A stretch of 64,000 nucleotides of DNA, from contig JANNOM010000021.1 in the NCBI GenBank assembly GCA_031399065.1, positions 1 through 64,000 of the forward strand. Reading direction: 5' to 3'. Under the pieces are notes generated by a model. That model searched no databases and was not told the origin of the DNA. It saw nothing but the letters and a program-made list of their open reading frames with translations. This DNA comes from JADCRZ01 sp031399065 (GTDB lineage Bacteria > Bacteroidota > Bacteroidia > Chitinophagales > Chitinophagaceae). Positions within the stretch are counted from its first letter, which is position 1. Each line of letters begins with the position of its first letter. Made by a program: the position numbers and the translations under genes. This document shows, piece by piece, positions 44,239 through 52,466 of the stretch.

Positions 44239-44318
44239 CATAGGCCTACTAAAGCTATGGGCGCACTAATGCAGGAATAAATTCAAAAGGAGCATTTACA
44301 ATATGGCATATAGAAGGC

Positions 44319-45260
44319 CTAGTGCAACAATAATTCACATGGCTTTAACCCGGTGTGTTTCTTAAAAGCAGTGGAGAAATGGGAGATGGAAGAGTATCCC
44401 AGCATCATCGATACATCCGTTACGCTCAGGCCTTTTTCGTAAAGGAGATAACGTGCGTGCTCCATGCGCTGGCTTTGGTAGAAGTCAAATATAGTGGTGC
44501 CAAACATTTCTTTGAAGCCCTTTTTAAGGTAACATTCGTTTATAGCCACTTTGCGGCTTAGTTCTTTAATTGTGATCGGTTCGCCGATGTTTTCCAGTAG
44601 CACTTCACGTGCCCTGATGATCTTGTCACGATCTGCCTCATTCGCCAGAAATTTACAGGAGAACGACTCCAGCTCTTTATCGCCGGCCATACATTCCATA
44701 CTGTAAAGCAATAGCATCTGCGTCTGGGCGTTGATGTAAATATTCTGCAGGCTATCGGTATAGCTGTGATTCAGTAAAGCTTCCAGTACCATCCGGGTTC
44801 TGCTGCATAACGAGAGTATCTTGCTGAAAGAAGATTTGTATTCAAAAGCCAGTATATCGTTGGCGACGGCCTGGTTTAATTTAAATGGTTTTACGAACTG
44901 CGAGAGATGTACCGGGGAAAAGCGGAAACTCAGTACATCCACGCTTTCTACTTCGGCCCTGCCGCCTTTCATAGGATTAAGCCGGCATTTGTTGCACTCA
45001 GTTCCCTCGTGGTTACAGTATACGTTGCCCGTAAGACAGAATTTTAACTCCAGGTAGTTTTCCGAAAGGTCTTCTTTTTTAAAATGGTAGACCATCATAC
45101 CGGCTTCGTCCAGCCCCCATTGTTTGTTTTTATGATACCGGCGAATGGAATACTGCACCGATCCGGGCATTTGCTGCTCTTTTTGCTCCAGCAAATGCAG
45201 TTCCTCCTGCATTACAGGCTGGCGGGAGGCGATAGAAAGTATGTCTTGAGCTTGATGCAT
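44319..45260 (-). CDS. AraC-family regulator with N-terminal cysteine cluster
   Basis: The 313-residue protein ends in two AraC helix-turn-helix motifs (EPITIKELSRKVAINECYLK then KGFKEMFGTTIFDF, and KGLSVTDVSMMLGYSSISHF, STAFKKHTGLKP). The N-terminal sensing domain contains C75, C82, C89 and C92 in the segment FCLTGNVYCNHEGTECNKCR, spaced C-x6-C-x6-C-x2-C, which could bind a metal, an iron-sulfur cluster or respond to redox. It ends next to the 11-bp arrays that follow hemL and is divergent from gyrB. Control of the haem operon is an attractive guess from position alone. The target cannot be told. Confidence 0.88.
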   Translation of the reverse strand: MHQAQDILSIASRQPVMQEELHLLEQKEQQMPGSVQYSIRRYHKNKQWGLDEAGMMVYHFKKEDLSENYLELKFCLTGNVYCNHEGTECNKCRLNPMKGGRAEVESVDVLSFRFSPVHLSQFVKPFKLNQAVANDILAFEYKSSFSKILSLCSRTRMVLEALLNHSYTDSLQNIYINAQTQMLLLYSMECMAGDKELESFSCKFLANEADRDKIIRAREVLLENIGEPITIKELSRKVAINECYLKKGFKEMFGTTIFDFYQSQRMEHARYLLYEKGLSVTDVSMMLGYSSISHFSTAFKKHTGLKPCELLLH

Positions 45261-45267
45261 TTGAATA

Positions 45268-45275
45268 CAAAGCTA
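45268..45275 (-). promoter_or_regulatory. -7 element for the AraC-family gene
   Basis: The minus strand reads TAGCTTTG, 7 nt before the ATG. Confidence 0.5.
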
Positions 45276-45446
45276 ATCAAAACATGATTAAGTCGGCAGA
45301 ACCATTCGTCACGAACGTGTCAATTATCCGAACTTAATTTTATCCTGCCGGGCAATCCTGTTCTAATCGCTGTAAACTGGGTAAAATGGGCTTAACTTTC
45401 CCCGCCAAAACACTTAAAACAATGCGGTTATAAGGCGTATTTTCAG

Positions 45447-45454
45447 TACTTTTG
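45447..45454 (+). promoter_or_regulatory. -7 element for gyrB
   Basis: TACTTTTG matches TAnnTTTG and ends 44 nt before the gyrB ATG. Confidence 0.45.
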
Positions 45455-45498
45455 CAGCTTCGTATCTGCACAAAACCGGTACGGGATTGCTACACACT

Positions 45499-47478
45499 AT
45501 GAGTATAGAAACACAGGAAGTTCTGGACCAGGCAAAAGGCAATTACGGTGCCGACAGTATACAGGTGCTTGAAGGCCTGGAGGCCGTTCGGAAACGCCCA
45601 TCCATGTACATAGGAGATATAGGAGTAAAAGGATTACACCACCTGGTTTACGAAGTGGTCGACAACTCGATCGACGAGGCCCTGGCAGGATATTGCAAGA
45701 ATATTATCGTAACGATCAACGAAGATAATTCCGTGGTGGTGGAAGATGACGGACGTGGTATACCTACGGGCATCAATAAAAAAGAAGGCAAATCGGCACT
45801 GGAAATGGTTATGACCATGCTGCACGCAGGGGGCAAATTCGATAAAGGTTCTTATAAGGTTTCCGGGGGGTTGCATGGAGTTGGGGTAAGTTGCGTAAAC
45901 GCACTCAGCGATCCCCTGCACGTTACCGTTCACCGGGAAGGTAAAATATTTGAACAGTCGTACCGCGAGGGAGTTCCCCAGTATGCCGTACGCGAAATAG
46001 GAACGACAGACCGTACCGGCACTATCGTGCACTTTAAACCGGACGGAACAATCTTTAAAGACCTTGTGTACCAGAAAGAAATATTGGAAGGCCGTTTGAG
46101 GGAACTCTCCTACCTGAACCGTAAAATACGCATCACGCTGCTCGACCTCCGGGAAAAGAATGATGACGGCACCACCTACAACGCCACATTCTACAGCGAA
46201 GGCGGCATCGTTGAATTCGTGGAGATGCTGGATAAAAGCGCCAACCGCACCGCGCTGATAGCCAATACCTTAAGCGTGGAAGGGCACGACGAAGTGTCCA
46301 ACGTGGTAGTGGAAGTGGCACTTACATATAACAGCGACTACAAGGAGCATATTTTCAGCTATGTAAATAATATCAATACCATCGAAGGCGGCACGCACGT
46401 AACGGGTTTCAGAAGGGCACTAACCCGCATTTTCAAAAACTACGGCGATAAAGAGGGCCTTTTCGAGAAAGCTAAAGTGGAAGTGGAAGGCGATGATTTC
46501 AGGGAAGGCCTCAGTGCCATCATCTCGGTTAAAGTGCCCGAACCACAGTTCGAGGGACAAACTAAAACCAAGCTGGGCAACAGTGAAGTAAGCGGCGTAG
46601 TGGAAACCACGGTAAGCAGGGTATTACAGGCTTACCTGGAAGAAAATCCCCGGGAAGCAAAGAATATCATCAGTAAAGTGATACTGGCAGCCCAGGCCCG
46701 GGTAGCCGCCAAAAAGGCAAGGGAGCTCGTGCAGCGTAAAACGGTGCTGAGCGGGGGCGGACTGCCGGGTAAACTGGCCGACTGCAGCGAACGCGATCCG
46801 AACCGCTGCGAGCTGTACCTCGTGGAAGGAGATTCGGCGGGAGGTACTGCCAAGCAAGGGCGGGACAGAAGCTTCCAGGCCATACTTCCGTTGAGGGGTA
46901 AGATACTGAACGTGGAAAAAGCCATGGAGCACAAAATTTACGAGAATGAGGAAATCCGTAACATGTACACGGCACTCGGAGTTACGGTAGGCACCGTGGA
47001 TGACGTAAAAGCACTCAATATCGCGAAGCTGCGCTATCATAAGCTCATAATAATGACTGATGCCGATGTGGATGGCAGTCATATTGCCACGCTGATACTT
47101 ACGTTCATTTACCGTTACATGAAAGAACTGGTGGAACAGGGATATGTATTTATTGCGCAGCCACCTCTTTACCTGGTAAAGAAAGGAAAAGATCAGGCAT
47201 ACGCCTGGACGGAAGATCAGCGCAAAATGCATGTGGAGCGCCTGGGTGGAGGAAAAGAAGACAGCGTAAATATCCAGCGATATAAAGGATTGGGAGAAAT
47301 GAACGCCACCCAGTTATGGGATACTACCATGAACCCCGATACCCGCACATTGAAACAGGTAACTATAGAAAGCGCCGCGGAAGCAGACCGTATATTCAGT
47401 ATGTTGATGGGCGATGATGTGGCACCGAGAAGGGAATTTATAGAATCACATGCTAAATATGCGCGGCTGGATATCTAA
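45499..47478 (+). CDS. gyrB: DNA gyrase subunit B
   Basis: The 659-residue ATPase subunit of type II topoisomerase introduces negative supercoils with GyrA. The GHKL ATPase has EVVDNSIDEALAGYCKNI, EDDGRGIPTGINKKEGKSAL and HAGGKFDKGSYKVSGGLHGV. The TOPRIM domain has YLVEGDSAGGTAKQGRDRSF and LIIMTDADVDGSHIATLILT. The EGDSAGG...KQGRDR form and the length indicate GyrB and not ParE. The start is ATG 45499 (MSIETQEVL); a TTG 12 nt earlier is less likely. Confidence 0.95.
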   Translation: MSIETQEVLDQAKGNYGADSIQVLEGLEAVRKRPSMYIGDIGVKGLHHLVYEVVDNSIDEALAGYCKNIIVTINEDNSVVVEDDGRGIPTGINKKEGKSALEMVMTMLHAGGKFDKGSYKVSGGLHGVGVSCVNALSDPLHVTVHREGKIFEQSYREGVPQYAVREIGTTDRTGTIVHFKPDGTIFKDLVYQKEILEGRLRELSYLNRKIRITLLDLREKNDDGTTYNATFYSEGGIVEFVEMLDKSANRTALIANTLSVEGHDEVSNVVVEVALTYNSDYKEHIFSYVNNINTIEGGTHVTGFRRALTRIFKNYGDKEGLFEKAKVEVEGDDFREGLSAIISVKVPEPQFEGQTKTKLGNSEVSGVVETTVSRVLQAYLEENPREAKNIISKVILAAQARVAAKKARELVQRKTVLSGGGLPGKLADCSERDPNRCELYLVEGDSAGGTAKQGRDRSFQAILPLRGKILNVEKAMEHKIYENEEIRNMYTALGVTVGTVDDVKALNIAKLRYHKLIIMTDADVDGSHIATLILTFIYRYMKELVEQGYVFIAQPPLYLVKKGKDQAYAWTEDQRKMHVERLGGGKEDSVNIQRYKGLGEMNATQLWDTTMNPDTRTLKQVTIESAAEADRIFSMLMGDDVAPRREFIESHAKYARLDI

Positions 47479-47603
47479 CGGGAAGAGTGCCGGGGAGGCA
47501 AAAATTGGCATTTTTAATTTTTTAAGTATCTTGCTCCCATTATAAGACGCCTGCGGATGAGTTCCGAAGCGGATTTTACTAACCAATTTAAAAATATTTA
47601 CTT

Positions 47604-47810
47604 ATGTCTGACGCAGCACAAATCACCGCATACAATGTAAAAACAAAGGAAAAAAACGTTCCAATGTTAGATGCAGTGATCTCTAAAACAGCCCGTGGCG
47701 GTTATATGGCCCAGGGAAATGACGGTAAAGGAAACAAGTTAACCACTATGCTGGGTGAAGAAAAAGCACTGGCAGCTATTAAAGCCGGTACTGCAAAGCA
47801 AGGTTGGTAA
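47604..47810 (+). CDS. Small conserved-looking protein of unknown function
   Basis: The 68-residue soluble protein begins MSDAAQITAYNVKTKEKNVP and has a central ISKTARGGYMAQGNDGKGNK segment and an Ala/Lys-rich end (EEKALAAIKAGTAKQGW). It has no signal peptide or membrane span. It has its own terminator 61 nt after the stop. The coding quality is good and the start has an A-rich upstream region. The function is unknown. Confidence 0.7.
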   Translation: MSDAAQITAYNVKTKEKNVPMLDAVISKTARGGYMAQGNDGKGNKLTTMLGEEKALAAIKAGTAKQGW

Positions 47811-47871
47811 GCATTTAATATATTCAGGGCGCGCCGTATAGCTCGCCTTAATTCATTTGCCATATATCAGA

Positions 47872-47920
47872 CCCTATGTCCGAAAGAATCAACTGATTTT
47901 CTCAGCCATAGGGGTTTTTT
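47872..47920 (+). terminator. Terminator after the 68-residue gene
   Basis: A 7-bp stem (CCCTATG at 47872-47878 with CATAGGG at 47907-47913), a 28-nt partly self-complementary loop, and a run of six T (47915-47920). Confidence 0.65.
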
Positions 47921-48058
47921 ATTACGGATGATTAAGAATGTACGTTCCTCAAACATCGTTTGCTCACCAACAGCATTTCCCTTTTCATTCAGCTACTGAT
48001 ACAACACCCTTCTGATTGTATTCATTCAGGCGAAACAAAGAACCTTACCGGTAAACAC

Positions 48059-49327
48059 TTACGAGATAGCGTTAGCTTTGAAGTATGGATAAAGCACATG
48101 CGGAATCAGGACACCTTCCGGAGTTTGATTGTTTTCAAGCAGGCAGGCCAGTATTCGCGGCAAAGCCAGTGAACTTCCATTGAGTGTGTGTACCAGTTGA
48201 ATCTTACCCTGGCTGTCTTTAAAACGGATCTTCATCCGGTTGGCCTGGAAGGATTCGAAGTTGGAGACGGAACTCACTTCCAGCCATTTATCCTGTGCCG
48301 CACTGTACACTTCAAAGTCGTAGGTAAGAGCCGAAGTAAAGCTCATATCCCCCCCGCATAGTTTCAGAATGCGATACGGTAATTCCAGCGTATTCAGCAA
48401 TTTTTCCACATGTGCCACCATCTCTTCCAGTACCTCGTAACTGGTTGCCGGGTTGGCTAACTGCACGATCTCTACTTTTTCAAACTGGTGCACGCGGTTA
48501 AGCCCCCGTACATCCGCTCCAAAGCTGCCGGCTTCCCTGCGAAAGCAGGGAGAATAGGCGGTCATTTTAACCGGCAGTTCCGTTTCTTTCAGTATTACAT
48601 CGCGGTAGATATTGGTGACCGGTACTTCCGAAGTAGGGATCAGATAAAAATTGTCGGCGGGCATATAATACATTTGTCCTTCCTTATCCGGCAGGGAGCC
48701 TGTACCATAGGCGGACGCTTCATTCACCATAAAAGGCGGAAGGTATTCCATGTATCCTGCCTCCGTATTATAATCCAGGAAATACTGTACCAGGGCGCGC
48801 TGCAATTTCGCTCCCCGTCCTTTATAAAGCGGGAACCCGCTACCAGTAATCTTCGCACCCGTTTCAAAATCCACGATATCGTATTTTTTGATCAGATCCC
48901 AGTGCGGAACCGAACCGGGAGGCAATACCGGTTTGGAACCTCCTTCCCTTACCACCACGTTATCGGCGGGTGTTTTGCCGGGGGGCACCTGTCCGGAAGG
49001 CAGATTGGGCAACTGCACCAGTATGTCATGGATCGATTGCTCCAGCTCGTTTAGCGCTTCCGTATCCGTTATTTTATCATTGAACCGTTTTACTTCCGCT
49101 TTCTTTTGTTCCGCTTCCTCCTTTTTACCTTCTTTCATTAATAAACCGATCTCTTTGGAGAGGCTGTTTACCTTCGACAGCCATTCTTCTTTTTCCGCCT
49201 GGAGCTTTTTCCGCTGATCGTCCAGCGTTATTACCTGGTCTACCAGTTCCGTGTGTTTAAAAAATTTAAAAGAAAGCCTTTCCTTAACCAGCTCCTTATT
49301 CTGCCGTAAAAAGGGAACCTGTAGCAT
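48059..49327 (-). CDS. serS: Serine-tRNA ligase
   Basis: This class II synthetase of 422 residues has an N-terminal coiled-coil arm (about 30-105) that grips the tRNA-Ser variable arm. Class II motifs follow: PLYKGRGAKLQRALVQYFLD (motif 1 region), SPCFRREAGSFGADVRGLNR (motif 2) and the C-terminal HTLNGSSLALPRILACLLEN (motif 3). The start is ATG 49325-49327 (MLQVPFLRQNKELVKERL). The longer GTG-opened frame would contain the -7 element TATCTTTG. It is divergent from the gene at 49426. Confidence 0.95.
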   Translation of the reverse strand: MLQVPFLRQNKELVKERLSFKFFKHTELVDQVITLDDQRKKLQAEKEEWLSKVNSLSKEIGLLMKEGKKEEAEQKKAEVKRFNDKITDTEALNELEQSIHDILVQLPNLPSGQVPPGKTPADNVVVREGGSKPVLPPGSVPHWDLIKKYDIVDFETGAKITGSGFPLYKGRGAKLQRALVQYFLDYNTEAGYMEYLPPFMVNEASAYGTGSLPDKEGQMYYMPADNFYLIPTSEVPVTNIYRDVILKETELPVKMTAYSPCFRREAGSFGADVRGLNRVHQFEKVEIVQLANPATSYEVLEEMVAHVEKLLNTLELPYRILKLCGGDMSFTSALTYDFEVYSAAQDKWLEVSSVSNFESFQANRMKIRFKDSQGKIQLVHTLNGSSLALPRILACLLENNQTPEGVLIPHVLYPYFKANAIS

Positions 49328-49346
49328 GTGCTTGAAATTTTGGCGG

Positions 49347-49354
49347 CAAAGATA
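49347..49354 (-). promoter_or_regulatory. -7 element for serS
   Basis: The minus strand reads TATCTTTG, 19 nt before the serS ATG, and fixes the start. Confidence 0.55.
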
Positions 49355-49413
49355 AACAGGATTTACCTGATTCACCTATTTGCATAAATGAGGAAGGTAA
49401 TACCAACGCTGAC

Positions 49414-49421
49414 TATCTTTG
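49414..49421 (+). promoter_or_regulatory. -7 element directly before the gene at 49426
   Basis: TATCTTTG ends 4 nt before the ATG. A normal start would put the 5' end at or inside the initiation codon. Confidence 0.55.
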
Positions 49422-49425
49422 CAGC

Positions 49426-49773
49426 ATGATGAATGTTGCAGACGATTTACAACAGCGTTGGTGGAACCTGGAGGCCAAACTGGTAGAGCGGTTTGGTAAA
49501 AAGCCTGATATGGAAGCCATCCTTTTTCTTATAGGCGTTCAGGAGTCGGGCGATCTGCGTGCTAAATTTTCCAAAGAACAGAAACAGGACCTGATGCATG
49601 TGGCGGTATGTACCCTGTTATCTGCCAGCGGCTATTATGAGCTGGAAGGCACCGATGAAGATGGCTGGCCGCATTTTAAACAGTTGAAAGCAATGCCAGC
49701 ACTCAATGTTACCGAACAGGAGAATTTTTTGAAAGATCATGTGCTTCTTTATTTTGAAACACATGGATTTTAA
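49426..49773 (+). CDS. Small conserved-looking cytosolic protein, unknown function
   Basis: The 115-residue protein begins MMNVADDLQQRWWNLEAKLV and contains ILFLIGVQESGDLRAKFSKE, QKQDLMHVAVCTLLSASGYY and an aromatic C-terminus. It is predicted mostly helical with no signal peptide. I cannot assign a family. The gene is 43 nt upstream of gcvH and may be co-transcribed. The -7 element is 4 nt upstream of the first ATG; a second in-frame ATG follows at once. Confidence 0.7.
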   Translation: MMNVADDLQQRWWNLEAKLVERFGKKPDMEAILFLIGVQESGDLRAKFSKEQKQDLMHVAVCTLLSASGYYELEGTDEDGWPHFKQLKAMPALNVTEQENFLKDHVLLYFETHGF

Positions 49774-49816
49774 CGCGTTTTTTTAGTAACCTTTGTACAC
49801 AATAAATTAAGTCAAT

Positions 49817-50194
49817 ATGAATTTGCCGGAAAGCCTGCGGTATACGAAAGATCACGAATGGATTAAACTGGAAGGAAATATCGCCACCATCGGCATTACC
49901 GATTTTGCCCAGAGCGAACTGGGTGATATCGTTTTCGTGGAAATCGAGACGGTGGGTAAGCCCCTGGAAGCGAACGCGGTATTCGGGAGCGTAGAAGCGG
50001 TTAAAACGGTCAGCGACTTGTTTCTACCTGTTGCCGGCACCATCAATGAAGTGAATGCCGCCCTTGGAGGCACCCCGGAGCTGGTTAACAGTGATCCTTA
50101 CGGGGAGGGATGGATGGTAAAAATGACCGTCAACGATCCGGCCGATGTGGAGAAACTGCTGGATTCAGCCGCCTATAAGGCGGTGGTCGCATAA
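49817..50194 (+). CDS. gcvH: Glycine cleavage system H protein
   Basis: The 125-residue lipoyl carrier shuttles the methylamine group between the P, T and L proteins. The lipoylated Lys63 lies in VFGSVEAVKTVSDLFLPVAG. The N-terminus LRYTKDHEWIKLEGNIATIG and GITDFAQSELGDIVFVEIE are standard. gcvP and gcvT are not in the window, so this H protein is encoded apart from its partners here. Confidence 0.96.
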   Translation: MNLPESLRYTKDHEWIKLEGNIATIGITDFAQSELGDIVFVEIETVGKPLEANAVFGSVEAVKTVSDLFLPVAGTINEVNAALGGTPELVNSDPYGEGWMVKMTVNDPADVEKLLDSAAYKAVVA

Positions 50195-50299
50195 TCTTGC
50201 GGATTAAAAAACTATTAGAATTAATTTCACGTATATAGAAGAGTGCTGCCTGATCACTCTTTTATCCTTAAATTGTGATCAAACTACTGATAAATACAT

Positions 50300-50842
50300 T
50301 TGGGAACAGCCACTACATATACCGAATTTGAACTCGTCTCTTCGCTAAAAGGCCAGAACGCTAAGGCCTTCAGCTACCTGTACGACAATTATTCCGGGGC
50401 ACTTTACAGCATTATCAGCCAGATCGTTCCAGACGAGGAGCTGGCGAGCGATGTATTGCAGGAAGTGTTCGTGAATATCTGGAAAAAAATAGAAACCTAC
50501 GATCCAGTTAAAGGCAGATTATTTACCTGGATGCTAAATATAGCCCGAAACCTATCCATTGATACCATACGGTCTAAAGCTTATCAGAACAGCCAGAAGA
50601 ACAGGGAACTTCCCGCTTCTGAGTTGCTGATACCGGGAGGTTTTGTGATGCAGAATGTAGATAGTATCGGGTTGAAAAAGGTATTGGGGAAATTAAAAAA
50701 CGAGTACAGCACCCTGATTGACTTGGCCTATTTTAAAGGCTATACGCATGAGGAAATTGCTGAAATTGAAAATATTCCATTAGGAACCGTAAAAACAAGA
50801 ATAAGAACCGCATTAATACAATTAAGAGAACATCTGAAGTGA
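50300..50842 (+). CDS. RNA polymerase sigma factor, ECF type (third)
   Basis: The 180-residue sigma factor has region 2 (SIISQIVPDEELASDVLQEV, FVNIWKKIETYDPVKGRLFT, WMLNIARNLSIDTIR) and region 4 (EYSTLIDLAYFKGYTHEEIA, EIENIPLGTVKTRIRTALIQ). No ATG lies upstream of the conserved N-terminus; the only usable start is TTG at 50300-50302, two codons after an in-frame TAA. Its stop overlaps the GTG start of the anti-sigma gene by 4 nt (GTGA). The SigK/RskA-like arrangement suggests oxidative or envelope stress control; the signal is unknown. Confidence 0.9.
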   Translation: MGTATTYTEFELVSSLKGQNAKAFSYLYDNYSGALYSIISQIVPDEELASDVLQEVFVNIWKKIETYDPVKGRLFTWMLNIARNLSIDTIRSKAYQNSQKNRELPASELLIPGGFVMQNVDSIGLKKVLGKLKNEYSTLIDLAYFKGYTHEEIAEIENIPLGTVKTRIRTALIQLREHLK

Positions 50843-51684
50843 ACTTAGAGGATTACATATCAAGTGGCATAGTGGAAAGCTATGTTCTGGGCTTGGCCGA
50901 CGAAGCCGAACGCGCTGCATTCGAGGAAATGTGCCAACTGCACCCCGAAGTAAAAGCAGCACGGATCTCCTTCGAAGATGCCCTGGAACTGCATGCATTT
51001 CAGAATGTAGCAGCCCCGCCTGAGGGCATAAAGCAATCGCTGTTCAGGCAGTTGGATATTGTTGCCCCGGATAGTGAAACACCCATTGTTCCCATTACTA
51101 CCCCAACTCATTCATCTTATAGCAGTAATACTGCTTTGCCGGGCAATAACAGGCTTAAATACCTGGCGGCCGCCTCCGTTGTATTACTGGTAGGTAGTGG
51201 GATTCTCAATTTTTATTTCTTTGGACAGTATAGAGAATACAGCAACCGCTACACCAACCTGCTGGCATCCCAGCAGCAAATGGTTAAGAGCAATGAAGCA
51301 ATGCAGACAAAACTGCAATCGTACCAGGAAGACATCAACCTGGTGACGGATACCAATACACTTATCATCCGGATGCCGGGTACCAATGTAGCTACCAGCC
51401 CCGCACCTTCGAGCCTGGCTACCATCTATTGGAACCAGCAGTCGAAAGACGTTTACGTACGCGTTAACAATATGCCCAAACCCTCTGCCGATCGTCAATA
51501 CCAATTGTGGGCACTGGTGGATGGCAAGCCCGTAGACGCAGGGGTATTTGATGTAAACGACAACAGCGTTACGGTAAAAATGAAAAATATATCCCGCGCC
51601 CAGGCATTTGCCGTTACATTGGAAAAGAAAGGGGGAAGTGCTTCTCCTACCATGGAACAGTTATATGTGCTGGGTAAAGTATAA
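50839..51684 (+). CDS. Anti-sigma factor, RskA-like
   Basis: The 281-residue protein has a zinc-free anti-sigma N-terminal domain (MNLEDYISSGIVESYVLGLA, DEAERAAFEEMCQLHPEVKA), one membrane span (about residues 109-128), an extended linker and a C-terminal RskA domain with LATIYWNQQSKDVYVRVNNM, YQLWALVDGKPVDAGVFD and a closing beta strand. It holds the preceding sigma factor at the membrane. The GTG start overlaps the sigma stop (GTGA), coupling their translation. Its stop is directly followed by the next ATG. Confidence 0.9.
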   Translation: MNLEDYISSGIVESYVLGLADEAERAAFEEMCQLHPEVKAARISFEDALELHAFQNVAAPPEGIKQSLFRQLDIVAPDSETPIVPITTPTHSSYSSNTALPGNNRLKYLAAASVVLLVGSGILNFYFFGQYREYSNRYTNLLASQQQMVKSNEAMQTKLQSYQEDINLVTDTNTLIIRMPGTNVATSPAPSSLATIYWNQQSKDVYVRVNNMPKPSADRQYQLWALVDGKPVDAGVFDVNDNSVTVKMKNISRAQAFAVTLEKKGGSASPTMEQLYVLGKV

Positions 51685-52086
51685 ATGATATTGAAACGTT
51701 TATTTAGTAAGATATATACACCGCTTGCCTGGACACTTTTTATCCAGGTTTTGTTTTTTACGCCCGGTACTTCCCTTCCCTCGCCTGGTATATTTGCCGG
51801 TTTCGAAAACTTCGATAAGGTAATTCATTTCCTTTTCTTCACTGGTTTCGTTGGTCTTTGGTGCTACTACTTTTTCCATGCACGCCCTGCTTTCCGGTTT
51901 CTTAAAATCACCTTTTTTGTCATCTGGCTTATTGCTGCCGTCAATGGAATTGTGGTGGAATATATCCAGTTCTATTACATCCCATTCCGCAGTTTCGACA
52001 AAGGAGATATTATTGCCGACATCCTCGGGGCTTCCTTCATGTATGGCTTATGCAATATTTTCCTGTTAAAAGAAAGTCGTACGTAA
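51685..52086 (+). CDS. VanZ-like membrane protein
   Basis: The 133-residue membrane protein has four spans and the VanZ pattern: DKVIHFLFFTGFVGLWCYYF, then NGIVVEYIQFYYIPFRSFDK and GDIIADILGASFMYGLCNIF, with conserved Asp, His, Glu and Gln near the membrane face. VanZ-family proteins are known from teicoplanin-resistance clusters, but most members have no proven role. It abuts the anti-sigma gene with no gap, so it may belong to the sigma regulon. Confidence 0.85.
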   Translation: MILKRLFSKIYTPLAWTLFIQVLFFTPGTSLPSPGIFAGFENFDKVIHFLFFTGFVGLWCYYFFHARPAFRFLKITFFVIWLIAAVNGIVVEYIQFYYIPFRSFDKGDIIADILGASFMYGLCNIFLLKESRT

Positions 52087-52095
52087 AAAAGTCAT

Positions 52096-52122
52096 AAAAA
52101 AAGCCCCTGTGGAAACAGGGGC
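52096..52122 (-). terminator. Terminator on the minus strand
   Basis: An 8-bp perfect stem (GCCCCTGT 52103-52110 with ACAGGGGC 52115-52122), a 4-nt loop, and an A-run (52096-52102) that becomes a T-run when read leftwards. The nearest gene on that strand, prfA, ends 345 nt away. Confidence 0.7.
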
Positions 52123-52466
52123 CGTAACCAAAACTAACTGCCTATGAGAAAATTGACTGCTTGAGTGAGTCAATATAGAAAGACGTTGTAATAACAGATA
52201 ACTAATAATAACTAACAAAACAAATGCCAACCATATGACCGGTTTTGGGGATATTTGTTTAATCAAGAACGCAAAAAATTAAAAGATCTTATTTGATAAC
52301 TAAAAGTTAAGCAAATTTCTAATATATTGATAAGAAAGCCTCCACATTTATTTTTATTAACGGAACTATAACAAATTATCATCTAACCTACGCTTCTGAA
52401 TATATAATCTAATGTTTGTACGTTGATATATTTCCTCAAACACAGGGATACAATCCCAATAGTTGA
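52123..52466. other. Gene-free AT-rich stretch before prfA end
   Basis: About 340 nt with no gene I can support. A 66-codon minus-strand frame crosses the terminator and is rejected. A six-codon plus-strand frame (MRKLTA then stop) begins at 52144 after the hairpin. No TAnnTTTG match was found on either strand. It may encode the 3' UTR of prfA or a small RNA ending at the hairpin. Confidence 0.4.

Noticed and set aside
52066..52266. 66-codon minus-strand frame starting with a hydrophobic stretch
   Set aside because: Its second half is the translated terminator hairpin at 52096-52122, and it overlaps the end of the VanZ-like gene.
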